From positions 1 through 10,394 of the forward strand of contig DICX01000024.1 in NCBI GenBank assembly GCA_002417825.1: DNA of 10,394 nt, in the 5' to 3' direction. The notes below the pieces were generated by a model that was given only the letters and a program-made list of their open reading frames with translations, was not told the origin of the DNA and searched no databases. Origin of the DNA: Lactobacillus sp. UBA5815 (lineage in GTDB: Bacteria; Bacillota; Bacilli; Lactobacillales; Lactobacillaceae). Positions within the stretch are counted from its first letter, which is position 1. Each line of letters starts with the position of its first letter. Positions 1-6,875 of the stretch are shown here, in pieces. Position numbers and translations under genes: made by a program.

Positions 1-474
1 GCTCAAAAAGATGATATCGAAGCAGTTTTAAGTACCTTTACCGGTGCTGAGCATCGGTTGCAATATGTTAAGACATTGGCAGGTCGAAAGATTTATAATG
101 ATTCCAAATCAACGAATATTGAAGCAGCTACAGTTGCAATTGAAGCTTTTGAAGAACCGGAAGTGTTGATTGCGGGAGGACTGGACCGTGGTTTCAATTT
201 CGATTCCCTGGTTCCACTGTTTAAGAAGCATGTTAAGGCCATTGTTCTTTACGGACAAACGCGTTATTTACTTGCTGATGCGGCGCGAAAAGCGGGCATA
301 AAGGATATCGTTATCGTAGATCAACTTGACCAAGCTGTCCCAGAAGCTTATCGATTGACTGCTCCGGGTGATGTTTTGCTCTTTTCACCGGCTTGTGCTT
401 CTTGGGATCAATTTAAAACGTTTGAACAACGCGGAACGTGTTTCGTGAATGATGTGAAGGAATTAAAAGCATGA
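1..474 (+). CDS. murD: UDP-N-acetylmuramoylalanine--D-glutamate ligase, C-terminal part (5' end outside window)
   Basis: The open frame runs in from the left edge and ends at TGA 472-474, giving 157 codons, about the last third of a normal MurD of roughly 450 residues. MurD is the cytoplasmic Mur ligase that uses ATP to add D-glutamate to UDP-MurNAc-L-Ala. The visible part is the C-terminal ligase domain. It shows the family motif NDSKSTN followed by IEAA (bases about 97-126), the AGGLDRG block (about 172-192), and near the end LFSPACAS followed by DQFKTFEQRG, where the substrate-contacting serine and phenylalanine of MurD lie. The frame is open to base 1, so the TTG at 58 is internal and not a start. 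The stop overlaps the murG start by 4 bases (ATGA), which suggests translational coupling. Identification is firm. Only the missing N-terminus limits the call. Confidence 0.96.
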   Translation, partial: AQKDDIEAVLSTFTGAEHRLQYVKTLAGRKIYNDSKSTNIEAATVAIEAFEEPEVLIAGGLDRGFNFDSLVPLFKKHVKAIVLYGQTRYLLADAARKAGIKDIVIVDQLDQAVPEAYRLTAPGDVLLFSPACASWDQFKTFEQRGTCFVNDVKELKA

Positions 475-1580
475 GAGTGATTTTTACAGGTGGTGGCACT
501 GGTGGTCATATTTATCCCATCATGGCATTGATTGATCGTTTAAAGCAGCGCAATCTTGTTACAAATGATGAGATTTTGTTTGTTGGAACTCAACGTGGTC
601 TCGAGTCTAAAATTGTTCCTGCTGCGGATGTTCCATTTAAGACACTCTTGATACAAGGATTTGATCGCCATCACTGGACAAAGAATTTTAAAACGATTGA
701 ACTTTTTTTAAAAGCGACTAAAGCAGCCAAAAAATTACTGGTGGACTTCAAACCAGATATCGTCGTTGGCACTGGTGGCTATGTCAGTGGCGCTGTTGTT
801 TATGAGGCTGCACGTTTGCATATTCCAACAATCATACATGAGTCAAATTCAGTCGTTGGATTGACGAATAAGTTTTTAGCGCATTATGTTGATCGCATCG
901 CTTATACGTTTGATGATGCTGCAAAGCAGTTTTCAGAAAAAAGCAAATTGGTTAAAACAGGGAATCCACGTTCACAGCAAATTGTTGGACTCGATGTTCC
1001 TAAATTGGACTTGAATAAAAAGTTTGGACTACAAGCCAACTTTCCAACGGTTCTCGTCTTTGGTGGTTCCCGTGGGGCTTTAGTTCTCAATAGAATCATG
1101 TTGCGCTCTTTAAATGAACTTGGAACTAAGCCATATCAGATCATTTGGACAACAGGACAATATTATTACCAAAAAGTACAAGAAAAGTTAGCAGGTCACA
1201 AGATATCGGCGAACATCAAAGTCGTTCCATATATCGATCAAATGCCGGCATTGTTGCCATTTATGTCTTGTGTCGTTTCGCGATCAGGTGCGACAAGCAT
1301 TGCGGAATTTACTGCCTTAGGTATTCCTGCCATTTTGATTCCAAGCCCTAACGTGACACACAATCACCAAATGAAGAATGCACTTGACTTAGAAGCAGCT
1401 GGTGCGGCATTGGTGATTTCAGAAGATGACTTGAATCCGAATAATTTTGTGGCATCAATCGACCATATTTTGCTTGATCGAAAATATGCGGATAAGATGA
1501 AATCATCTTCAAAGAAATTAGGAACACCTGATGCTTCAGATCGTTTGATTTCTGTCATGCAACACTTGTGTAACCAATAA
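471..1580 (+). CDS. murG: UDP-N-acetylglucosamine--N-acetylmuramyl-(pentapeptide) pyrophosphoryl-undecaprenol GlcNAc transferase
   Basis: MurG is a GT-B fold glycosyltransferase at the inner face of the membrane. It transfers GlcNAc from UDP-GlcNAc to lipid I to give lipid II. The 369 residues match the usual length. The N-terminal glycine-rich loop GGGTGGH lies at residues 7-13, and a second block reads VGTGGYVSG with HESNSVVGLTNKFL after it. HESN stands where many homologues, for example Bacillus, have HEQN. The C-terminal donor-binding half has GGSRGA (198-203), SRSGATSIAEF (270-280, including the uracil/ribose-contacting glutamate E279) and NHQ (298-300). The start ATG overlaps the murD stop, with a GAAGGA ribosome-binding site at 456-461, nine bases upstream. 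A 28-base gap follows before divIB. No oddity in length or frame. Confidence 0.97.
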   Translation: MRVIFTGGGTGGHIYPIMALIDRLKQRNLVTNDEILFVGTQRGLESKIVPAADVPFKTLLIQGFDRHHWTKNFKTIELFLKATKAAKKLLVDFKPDIVVGTGGYVSGAVVYEAARLHIPTIIHESNSVVGLTNKFLAHYVDRIAYTFDDAAKQFSEKSKLVKTGNPRSQQIVGLDVPKLDLNKKFGLQANFPTVLVFGGSRGALVLNRIMLRSLNELGTKPYQIIWTTGQYYYQKVQEKLAGHKISANIKVVPYIDQMPALLPFMSCVVSRSGATSIAEFTALGIPAILIPSPNVTHNHQMKNALDLEAAGAALVISEDDLNPNNFVASIDHILLDRKYADKMKSSSKKLGTPDASDRLISVMQHLCNQ

Positions 1581-1608
1581 TTTTAGCCATAAGGGGAGTA
1601 GCTGAGCA

Positions 1609-2457
1609 ATGAAACGGAAATTAACCAAAAAAGATCCTCAAAAAGAAATTTCCAGTTGGCTTGATTATCAAGCAAAACCCGTTAAGGGAAAAAGTGCAAA
1701 ATTATCTGCTTCTTTGCCTAAGCTAAAAAGGGAACGTCACCGTTCTCTTTTTCGAAATCTCGGTTTGATTATTTTTGTGTCACTGCTAACTATTTTGAGT
1801 TTAGGCTATTATATTTCACCTCAGGCTAATGTTAAGTATGTCAAGGTTTTGGGCGCTAAAGGGCTTGATACGGTAAAAGTGGTTAATGCTTCAGGAATCA
1901 AACCAACGGGCAAAGTCTTGTCTTATTGTTTGAATCAACGTCGTGTCAATCGCAATATCACAAATCATTATGTTGAAATCGCACACTCAAGTGTTCAAGT
2001 CAACCAACTAAATCATTTAACGCTTCGATTAACGCAGTATAAAATCATTGGTTATATTCGAGAAGATCATTATGGCTATAAAATTTTGGCAACGGGACAA
2101 ATTTCGAAACAAAGGATTCCTTTGAAGGCCATTGATGCAACAAAGCCATTGTTTGTTGGTTACAATCATAAAACAGCATGCAAAACGGATATTGCAGTTT
2201 TTAGGCAATTACCTCAATCTGTTCAAAGCGAAGTCAAGATGATGAGTGGTGAAACCCAGCGTCCCACACAAATTATTTTAGTCATGAAAGATGGTAACGT
2301 GATTATTGGTAATGTGGATACGATTATTAAAAAAATAAAGTACTATCCCACTATCAAGCACAGCTTAAAAACTGCTTCAGTCGTTGATTTAGAAGTTGGC
2401 GCGTATAGCCGGGCGCTAAGTCAACAAGAAAAAGCACGTTATGGTTTAATAAAGTAA
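1609..2457 (+). CDS. divIB: Cell division protein DivIB (FtsQ family)
   Basis: DivIB/FtsQ is a bitopic divisome protein that works with FtsL and DivIC to control septal peptidoglycan synthesis. The 282 residues fit the family. There is a basic cytoplasmic tail (about 1-49, rich in Lys/Arg), one membrane segment (about 50-68, NLGLIIFVSLLTILSLGYY), then SPQANVKYVKVLGA opening the POTRA domain (about 71-142), and a beta-rich extracellular region to about 270. Start ATG 1609 has a strong AAGGGGAG site at 1591-1598. Position between murG and ftsA is the standard dcw order. Two cysteines, C107 and C191, lie in the predicted extracellular part, which is uncommon for exported proteins of this group. 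A terminator-like hairpin is embedded in codons 39-48. Sequence conservation is low, as usual for this family, so topology and context carry much of the call. Confidence 0.93.
   Translation: MKRKLTKKDPQKEISSWLDYQAKPVKGKSAKLSASLPKLKRERHRSLFRNLGLIIFVSLLTILSLGYYISPQANVKYVKVLGAKGLDTVKVVNASGIKPTGKVLSYCLNQRRVNRNITNHYVEIAHSSVQVNQLNHLTLRLTQYKIIGYIREDHYGYKILATGQISKQRIPLKAIDATKPLFVGYNHKTACKTDIAVFRQLPQSVQSEVKMMSGETQRPTQIILVMKDGNVIIGNVDTIIKKIKYYPTIKHSLKTASVVDLEVGAYSRALSQQEKARYGLIK
1725..1752 (+). terminator. Terminator-like hairpin inside divIB
   Basis: Bases 1725-1736 (AAAAAGGGAACG) can pair with 1741-1752 (CGTTCTCTTTTT) over 12 base pairs with one G-U wobble (1731/1746) and a TCAC loop. The 3' arm ends in five T, so on the sense strand this has the shape of an A-tract/U-tract intrinsic terminator. 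It is fully inside divIB, in the codons for the basic segment just before the membrane helix, so translating ribosomes should normally prevent it from folding. Whether it terminates is unknown. Confidence 0.4.
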
Positions 2458-2486
2458 CTGATGAATAAGAGCTAGTATGTTATTAT
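2458..2486 (+). promoter_or_regulatory. Candidate extended -10 promoter for ftsA-ftsZ
   Basis: The 61-base gap after divIB holds TG-T-TATTAT (2478-2486), an extended -10 with five of six matches to TATAAT. Exactly 17 bases upstream is CTGATG (2458-2463), a weak -35 with three of six matches. Initiation would fall near 2493, leaving a leader of about 26 bases before the ftsA TTG. Extra promoters just before ftsA or ftsZ are common in Firmicutes. The weak -35 keeps this a candidate. Confidence 0.42.
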
Positions 2487-2505
2487 TTGGATAACGAAGT
2501 GTATT

Positions 2506-2511
2506 GGGGGG
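2506..2511 (+). promoter_or_regulatory. Ribosome-binding site that decides the ftsA start
   Basis: A run of six G (2506-2511) lies seven bases before TTG 2519, a normal Shine-Dalgarno distance. A longer reading from the TTG at 2504 would place this G-run inside the coding sequence and leave that codon without a good site upstream. The site therefore favours 2519. Confidence 0.7.
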
Positions 2512-2518
2512 CATAATC

Positions 2519-3880
2519 TTGGATGATTCAACTTTGTTGGTTGGGCTTGACATTGGAACAACTAACGTCAAAGCTGTTGTGGCCGACACACAGGCGCATG
2601 GCTTTCACGTCATTGGAGCTGACCAAGAGGCAACACGAGGCATGCGGCATGGCAAAATTGTCGACATTGATCAAACGGCGGCAAGCATTGCCAAGACGCT
2701 TAAGAACGTTTCTGAAAAAACAAATTCAAAAATTTATCGTGTTGTAACAGGCATCCCAATCAACATGTTACAGTTGCGACGTGCCGATGCCAGCATTAAA
2801 ATTGGTGATCAAGGCAAAGAGGTTGATGATGGAGACGTTAAAGAAGTTTTAGGCGCTGCGATTCATCAAGCAACTGAATCTGGACGTGAACCGATTACTT
2901 ATTTACCCAGTAAATTTCTGATTGATGGTAAAACTGACGTTGACGATCCACGTAAGATGATCGCACATCAGTTGGATGTCGATGGTATTTTGTTAACGGC
3001 ACCTGTTGCTGATCTTCACAATATTAAAAAAGCCATCGAACGTGCTGGATATCAAAACAACTTTTTTATTCCCACACCACTAGCAATTGCAAGTGTTGCA
3101 TTGGATGAAGAAGAGCGAACTTTTGGATCGATCATCGTTGACATGGGTGGTGGAAGTACCACGGCAACGGTTATTCATGAGAACAAAATCAAATATGCAA
3201 AAGTTGATTTTGAAGGTGGCGCTGACGTCACGCATGACATTTCAGTTGTTTTAAATACGTCTTCTAAGACTGCAGAGCAGATCAAGCTAGATTTCGGTTA
3301 TGCAGATCCAGATTTAACGTCAAAAGACGATAAGTTTCCAGTAAATATCGTCGGTCAAACAAAGCCTCAATTAGTTGATGAACAATATTTGAGTCAAATC
3401 ATCAATGCCAGATTAACGCAAATATTGAGTCGATTAGGAAAGAGCTTGGAGAAACACGAAGCGTTTCAATTGCCTGGTGGTGTGGTCATTACTGGCGGCG
3501 CCAGCAGTTTACAAGGGACACAAGATTATTTGCGTGAAATGTATGATGTTAAGGCAAGAACTTTTCAGCCTGATCAAATGGGGATGCGTCAACCCGCATT
3601 TGCAGCTGCTTATGGCATTGTGACCTATGCTTACCAACTTGCAGACATTGATTATTTGGTCAATGGTGTTCTTTACGGCGATAATGTCTTTTCTGACTCT
3701 CGAGCAGCTGAAAATCACGAGTTTTCAAAAAGACATGGGGTTGTTAATGAAATGAGGTTAAAAGAAGCATATAATAAAAAAGAAAGTAACCCTGTACCGG
3801 TAGGACATAAGACAGGATCAAAACGAAAAGAAAATGATAAAAAGGGCTTTAAGCAATTTTTTAAAAAGTTCTTTGACTAA
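2519..3880 (+). CDS. ftsA: Cell division protein FtsA (actin-like membrane anchor of the Z-ring)
   Basis: FtsA binds the FtsZ C-terminal peptide and tethers the ring to the membrane, and it recruits later divisome proteins. The product is 453 residues from TTG 2519. That start puts the protein's beginning (MDDSTLLVGLDIGTT) close to the first beta strand, as in relatives. Actin/Hsp70-type motifs are in order: phosphate-1 loop LDIGTT (10-15), the FtsA-specific 1C domain (about 80-160), phosphate-2 loop VDMGGGST (207-214) and adenosine motif VITGGAS (323-329). The last residues, KGFKQFFKKFFD (442-453), form a basic amphipathic helix, the expected membrane-targeting sequence, after a Lys-rich flexible linker. 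It ends with tandem TAA codons (3878-3883). ftsZ follows after 18 bases. An in-frame TTG at 2504 would add five residues but fits the ribosome-binding site poorly. Confidence 0.96.
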   Translation: MDDSTLLVGLDIGTTNVKAVVADTQAHGFHVIGADQEATRGMRHGKIVDIDQTAASIAKTLKNVSEKTNSKIYRVVTGIPINMLQLRRADASIKIGDQGKEVDDGDVKEVLGAAIHQATESGREPITYLPSKFLIDGKTDVDDPRKMIAHQLDVDGILLTAPVADLHNIKKAIERAGYQNNFFIPTPLAIASVALDEEERTFGSIIVDMGGGSTTATVIHENKIKYAKVDFEGGADVTHDISVVLNTSSKTAEQIKLDFGYADPDLTSKDDKFPVNIVGQTKPQLVDEQYLSQIINARLTQILSRLGKSLEKHEAFQLPGGVVITGGASSLQGTQDYLREMYDVKARTFQPDQMGMRQPAFAAAYGIVTYAYQLADIDYLVNGVLYGDNVFSDSRAAENHEFSKRHGVVNEMRLKEAYNKKESNPVPVGHKTGSKRKENDKKGFKQFFKKFFD

Positions 3881-3898
3881 TAAGGGTGGTTTAAGTAA

Positions 3899-5266
3899 AT
3901 GGATTTCACATTCGATTCTGATGACAACAAAAATGCTATCATCAAAGTGATCGGTGTTGGTGGTGCCGGCGGTAATGCCGTTAATCGCATGATCGATGAG
4001 GGCGTGCAAGGCGTATCGTTTATTGCCGCTAACACTGACGTTCAGGCATTAAATAGCAATAAAGCTGAAAATAAGATTCAATTGGGACCAAAATTAACAA
4101 GAGGATTAGGTGCCGGTTCACATCCAGAAGTTGGTCAGAAAGCGGCCGAGGAAAGCCAGCAAACCATAGAAGATGCCTTAAAGGGTGCTGACATGATTTT
4201 CATTACGGCTGGTATGGGCGGTGGTACTGGAACTGGTGCTGCTCCGATCATTGCTAAGATTGCTCGCGAAACAGGAGCACTGACCGTCGGAGTCGTGACA
4301 CGTCCATTTACTTTTGAAGGCCCTAAACGTTCAAAAAATGCAGCTGAAGGTATCGCACAGTTAAAACAGTATGTTGACACGTTGGTTATTATTGCAAACA
4401 ATCGGTTGTTGGAAATGGTAGACAAGAAGACACCGATGATGGACGCTTTTAAGGAAGCTGATAATGTTTTACGACAAGGCGTTCAAGGTATTTCTGATTT
4501 AATCACCTCAACGGATTATGTTAACCTTGATTTTGCTGATGTTAAAACTGTGATGGAGAATCAAGGTGCTGCTTTGATGGGAATTGGTCGAGCAAATGGT
4601 GAAAACCGTACCGTTGAAGCAACCAAAGCTGCTATTTCTTCACCACTTTTGGAAGTATCTATTGATGGTGCCAAGCAAGTTCTGTTGAACATTACAGGTG
4701 GTCCAGACTTAACTTTGTTTGAAGCGCAAGATGCCTCTGAAATTGTAAGTAAAGCAGCGGGTGATGGGGTCAATATTATTTTCGGAACATCTATCAATCC
4801 AAATTTAGGGGATGAAGTCGTTGTTACGGTCATTGCGACAGGAATTGATGCCAAAGCTGAAGAAGCAGCTTCAAAAAAGTTGCCAGGGCAGCGTACACAA
4901 TCTCAAGCTAGACCGCGACTAGATCAGCCGATTAATCATATCAAAAAAGAGACTGTTATAGATGAAAAGCCGCATACACCCGAGCCAACACAGATTGTTA
5001 AATCTGATGAAATGGCGGATGATGCAAACGTAACTGTTGAAAAAAAGCCTGATCAACCAACTCAGGAAACAATGGTTGATCCAACGAGCGTTTGGAATTT
5101 GGACAGTGCACAAACTTCAAGACGCCGTCCTCAAGATCAGGAAAAGAAGCAAAAACCATTTGATGCTTTTGACAGTGATGAAGAAAATAATATTTCACAA
5201 ATTGAAACAAGTGCAGATGATGACGATGACGATATTCCATTTTTCAGACATCGCCGTAAGCACTGA
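3899..5266 (+). CDS. ftsZ: Cell division protein FtsZ (tubulin-like GTPase)
   Basis: FtsZ polymerises with GTP into the cytokinetic ring at midcell. The GTP-binding core is intact: GVGGAGGNAVNRM near residue 20, AANTDVQAL near 41, the tubulin signature GGGTGTGAAP (107-116) and the T7 synergy loop NLDFAD with N209, D211 and D214, which completes the neighbour's GTPase site. The core ends near residue 316. A long hydrophilic linker rich in Gln, Pro and acidic residues follows, then six consecutive Asp (440-445) and the C-terminal peptide IPFFRHRRKH, the docking site for FtsA and SepF. With 455 residues it is longer than the roughly 380 of Bacillus and E. coli because of the linker. Start ATG 3899 follows AAGGGTGG at 3882-3889. 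sepF begins 14 bases after the stop. Confidence 0.98.
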   Translation: MDFTFDSDDNKNAIIKVIGVGGAGGNAVNRMIDEGVQGVSFIAANTDVQALNSNKAENKIQLGPKLTRGLGAGSHPEVGQKAAEESQQTIEDALKGADMIFITAGMGGGTGTGAAPIIAKIARETGALTVGVVTRPFTFEGPKRSKNAAEGIAQLKQYVDTLVIIANNRLLEMVDKKTPMMDAFKEADNVLRQGVQGISDLITSTDYVNLDFADVKTVMENQGAALMGIGRANGENRTVEATKAAISSPLLEVSIDGAKQVLLNITGGPDLTLFEAQDASEIVSKAAGDGVNIIFGTSINPNLGDEVVVTVIATGIDAKAEEAASKKLPGQRTQSQARPRLDQPINHIKKETVIDEKPHTPEPTQIVKSDEMADDANVTVEKKPDQPTQETMVDPTSVWNLDSAQTSRRRPQDQEKKQKPFDAFDSDEENNISQIETSADDDDDDIPFFRHRRKH

Positions 5267-5280
5267 TAGGAGGTTCAATG

Positions 5281-5712
5281 ATGGCATTTGACAAATTAGG
5301 CAGATTTTTTGGTATTGCAGATGATGATGAAGAAATGATCGATAACGACGACTACCAAGCAGAACCGTCAGAAACACCTGATCAAGTTCCTCAAAATAAG
5401 AGACATAATGTCGTTTCAATTAATTCAGGCATGACACCAACGAGTAAAATCGTGATTTATGAACCACGCGTTTATTCAGATGCAAAAGAAGTTGCGCAAA
5501 ACTTATTGAATAATAAAGCGATTATTATTAATTTCAGTCGTATGGATGATGCTTCTGCAAGACGTATCGTGGATTTTATTACAGGAACGGTTTACGCGCT
5601 AAATGGCGAAATTCAACGTGTTGGTGATAAGATCTTTTTGGCAACGCCACCTAAGTTTGAAACCGATGGCAAAATTTCTGAACTTGTTGAAAAAAAGGAT
5701 AATTTGGATTAA
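5281..5712 (+). CDS. sepF: Cell division protein SepF (FtsZ-bundling membrane anchor)
   Basis: SepF forms arcs or rings that bundle FtsZ filaments and link them to the membrane, partly redundant with FtsA. The 143 residues begin with a short amphipathic helix (MAFDKLGRFFGI), the usual membrane-binding element. An acidic variable linker (about 14-45) comes next, then the conserved DUF552/SepF core with INFSRMDDASARRIVDFITG and the stretch IQRVGDKIFLATPPK. Two adjacent ATG codons (5278 and 5281) are possible. AGGAGG at 5268-5273 is four bases from the first and seven from the second, so I choose 5281; the difference is one Met. It lies 14 bases after ftsZ, and its stop overlaps the yggT start by one base (TAATG). 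Confidence 0.96.
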   Translation: MAFDKLGRFFGIADDDEEMIDNDDYQAEPSETPDQVPQNKRHNVVSINSGMTPTSKIVIYEPRVYSDAKEVAQNLLNNKAIIINFSRMDDASARRIVDFITGTVYALNGEIQRVGDKIFLATPPKFETDGKISELVEKKDNLD

Positions 5713-6002
5713 TGTTTTCAGTCCTTCAGGGAATCTACACGATTTTACAATGGCTTCTTTATCTTTATAGTTTGATGATTGTCTTTTCGGCCATTATGAG
5801 TTGGGTACCTGCGTTATCGAATTCAAAATTTGGACGACTTTTACAATATTTGGTTGAGCCATATTTGAATTTGTTTCGCTTTGCACGGCTAGGCACAATT
5901 GGATTAGACTTTTCACCTGTACTCGGCTTGCTTGTTCTTTACTTTATCAAAGACAAAGTGCTTTTTTGGATATTTAATATTATTGGGAAATTAGTTTCGT
6001 GA
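5712..6002 (+). CDS. yggT: YggT family small membrane protein (YlmG)
   Basis: This 96-residue protein has two hydrophobic segments (about 8-30 and 66-92) separated by a polar turn. It carries the YggT pattern: SWVPALSNSKFGRLLQYLVEP, then a phenylalanine-arginine pair, then LDFSPVLGLLVLYFI. YggT/YlmG proteins are found beside sepF in Firmicutes and cyanobacteria and in plastids. They have been linked to division, nucleoid or membrane organisation, but no biochemical activity is established. The ATG overlaps the sepF stop by one base, and a weak AAGGAT at 5695-5700 lies eleven bases upstream, so translation probably depends on coupling to sepF. Its own stop overlaps the ylmH GTG by four bases. 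Family assignment is firm; function is not. Confidence 0.93.
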   Translation: MFSVLQGIYTILQWLLYLYSLMIVFSAIMSWVPALSNSKFGRLLQYLVEPYLNLFRFARLGTIGLDFSPVLGLLVLYFIKDKVLFWIFNIIGKLVS

Positions 6003-6790
6003 TAAAGAATAAAGCTGAACGATTTTATCCTTATTTTGATTTAAACGAAAGGCCAACAGTGGATCGCTTTGTTGGCCTTTTTAATCGAGTTTATTTTCAA
6101 AATCGCCCATATTTGACAGATTTTTTGAATCCAAGAGAATACATCATTTGGAAAACGATTTGTGGAACGACATTGTCATACAATCGTTTTGGCGGTTATC
6201 CCTCATCGGAAAAAAATCGTCTTTTGATTAATGGCAAACCTGATTCTTTAAATCGTGTGTTCCAAATTGTTTGTTTTGAATTAGAATATTCGCAGCGTTT
6301 TAACCGGTTGACTCATCAGCAAATTTTGGGTACTTTGATGCATTTAGGTGTTGATACGTCAACTTTTGGTGATTTGATCACGGATGGAGCAGGCCGATGG
6401 CAATTTTTTGTCAAAAAAGACTTGGCACCATTCTTTAACCTTCAAATGACCCGTGTTGGCCATATGACAGTCAAATTAAAAACAGTTAGTTCTCATGATG
6501 TTTTGAATCCCATTGATGACAGTCAATTGGTAAAAGTGCATTGTTCTTCTTTGCGCCTTGATGCGATTATCAGTGCGGTTAGCAAAATGAGTCGCCATCA
6601 AGTTGATCAGGCTTTGGAACATGGTTTTGTCCAGCAAAATTTTCATGTAGTCACTAAAGCTGATATGGCTGTTGTCATCCAGGACGTTTTAAGTTTACGT
6701 CATTTTGGACGTTTCCAATTGCTTGAAGTGATGCCAGCAAAAAAAGGAAAGTATTGGTTAAAGTTAAAATTATGGGCTTCACATCACTAA
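5999..6790 (+). CDS. ylmH: YlmH family S4-domain RNA-binding protein
   Basis: This 263-residue protein matches YlmH in length (about 257 in Bacillus) and position. The N-terminal part has YLTDFLNPREYIIW (from about residue 39), and a middle block reads RLTHQQILGTLMHLGVD, both typical of the family. The C-terminal S4 RNA-binding domain starts at LRLDAIIS (185-192), continues SRHQVDQALEHGFVQ, and closes with RHFGRFQ, a variant of the more common RGxGRF. Bacillus YlmH binds ribosome/tRNA complexes and has been linked to ribosome-associated quality control. The start is GTG 5999, overlapping the yggT stop (GTGA) with no good ribosome-binding site, so expression likely depends on reinitiation after yggT. 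The ERPTVDRF region near residue 20 also aligns with the family, so the terminator-like hairpin at codons 17-28 is truly intragenic. Confidence 0.92.
   Translation: MIKNKAERFYPYFDLNERPTVDRFVGLFNRVYFQNRPYLTDFLNPREYIIWKTICGTTLSYNRFGGYPSSEKNRLLINGKPDSLNRVFQIVCFELEYSQRFNRLTHQQILGTLMHLGVDTSTFGDLITDGAGRWQFFVKKDLAPFFNLQMTRVGHMTVKLKTVSSHDVLNPIDDSQLVKVHCSSLRLDAIISAVSKMSRHQVDQALEHGFVQQNFHVVTKADMAVVIQDVLSLRHFGRFQLLEVMPAKKGKYWLKLKLWASHH
6047..6082 (+). terminator. Strong terminator-like hairpin inside ylmH
   Basis: Bases 6048-6058 (AAAGGCCAACA) are perfectly complementary to 6070-6080 (TGTTGGCCTTT), 11 Watson-Crick pairs. G-U pairs can extend the stem at both ends (6047/6081 and 6059/6069), leaving a loop of about nine bases. 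A run of five T (6078-6082) closes the 3' side. This is the form of a sense-strand intrinsic terminator, yet it begins only 48 bases after the ylmH GTG and encodes conserved residues. A ribosome on the early ylmH codons would block it, and a failure to reinitiate after yggT would let it fold. Termination activity is inferred. Confidence 0.5.
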
Positions 6791-6796
6791 TGAATA

Positions 6797-6825
6797 TTGG
6801 CAGATGCCAAACGTTTAACTATAAT
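6797..6825 (+). promoter_or_regulatory. Sigma-A promoter for divIVA
   Basis: TTGGCA (6797-6802, five of six matches to TTGACA) and a perfect TATAAT (6820-6825) are separated by exactly 17 bases. They sit in the 85-base gap between ylmH and divIVA. Initiation would be near 6832, giving a leader of about 44 bases before the divIVA ATG. This is the best promoter match I found in the window, and it should let divIVA be transcribed apart from the upstream cluster. Confidence 0.8.
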
Positions 6826-6875
6826 TGAAGAAAATGTTCTTTGAATAGGGCAGCTAAAAGAAGAAGGGGTAAATT

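Noticed and set aside
2547..2552. Perfect TTGACA near the start of ftsA.
   Set aside because: No -10-like hexamer lies 16-18 bases downstream.
4135..4425. Minus-strand open frame opposite ftsZ, and similar antisense frames elsewhere.
   Set aside because: These are shadows of strongly conserved plus-strand genes, without ribosome-binding sites or recognisable products.
5288..5318. TTGACA with TATTGC 19 bases later in sepF.
   Set aside because: Spacing is too long and the -10 match is poor.
6113..6140. TTGACA followed after 16 bases by GAGAAT inside ylmH, just after the hairpin.
   Set aside because: The -10 lacks the key first T and the spacing is short; it is encoded by a conserved protein stretch.
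6391..6420. T6/A6 hairpin within ylmH.
   Set aside because: The stem is only A-T pairs and the runs follow from Phe and Lys codons.
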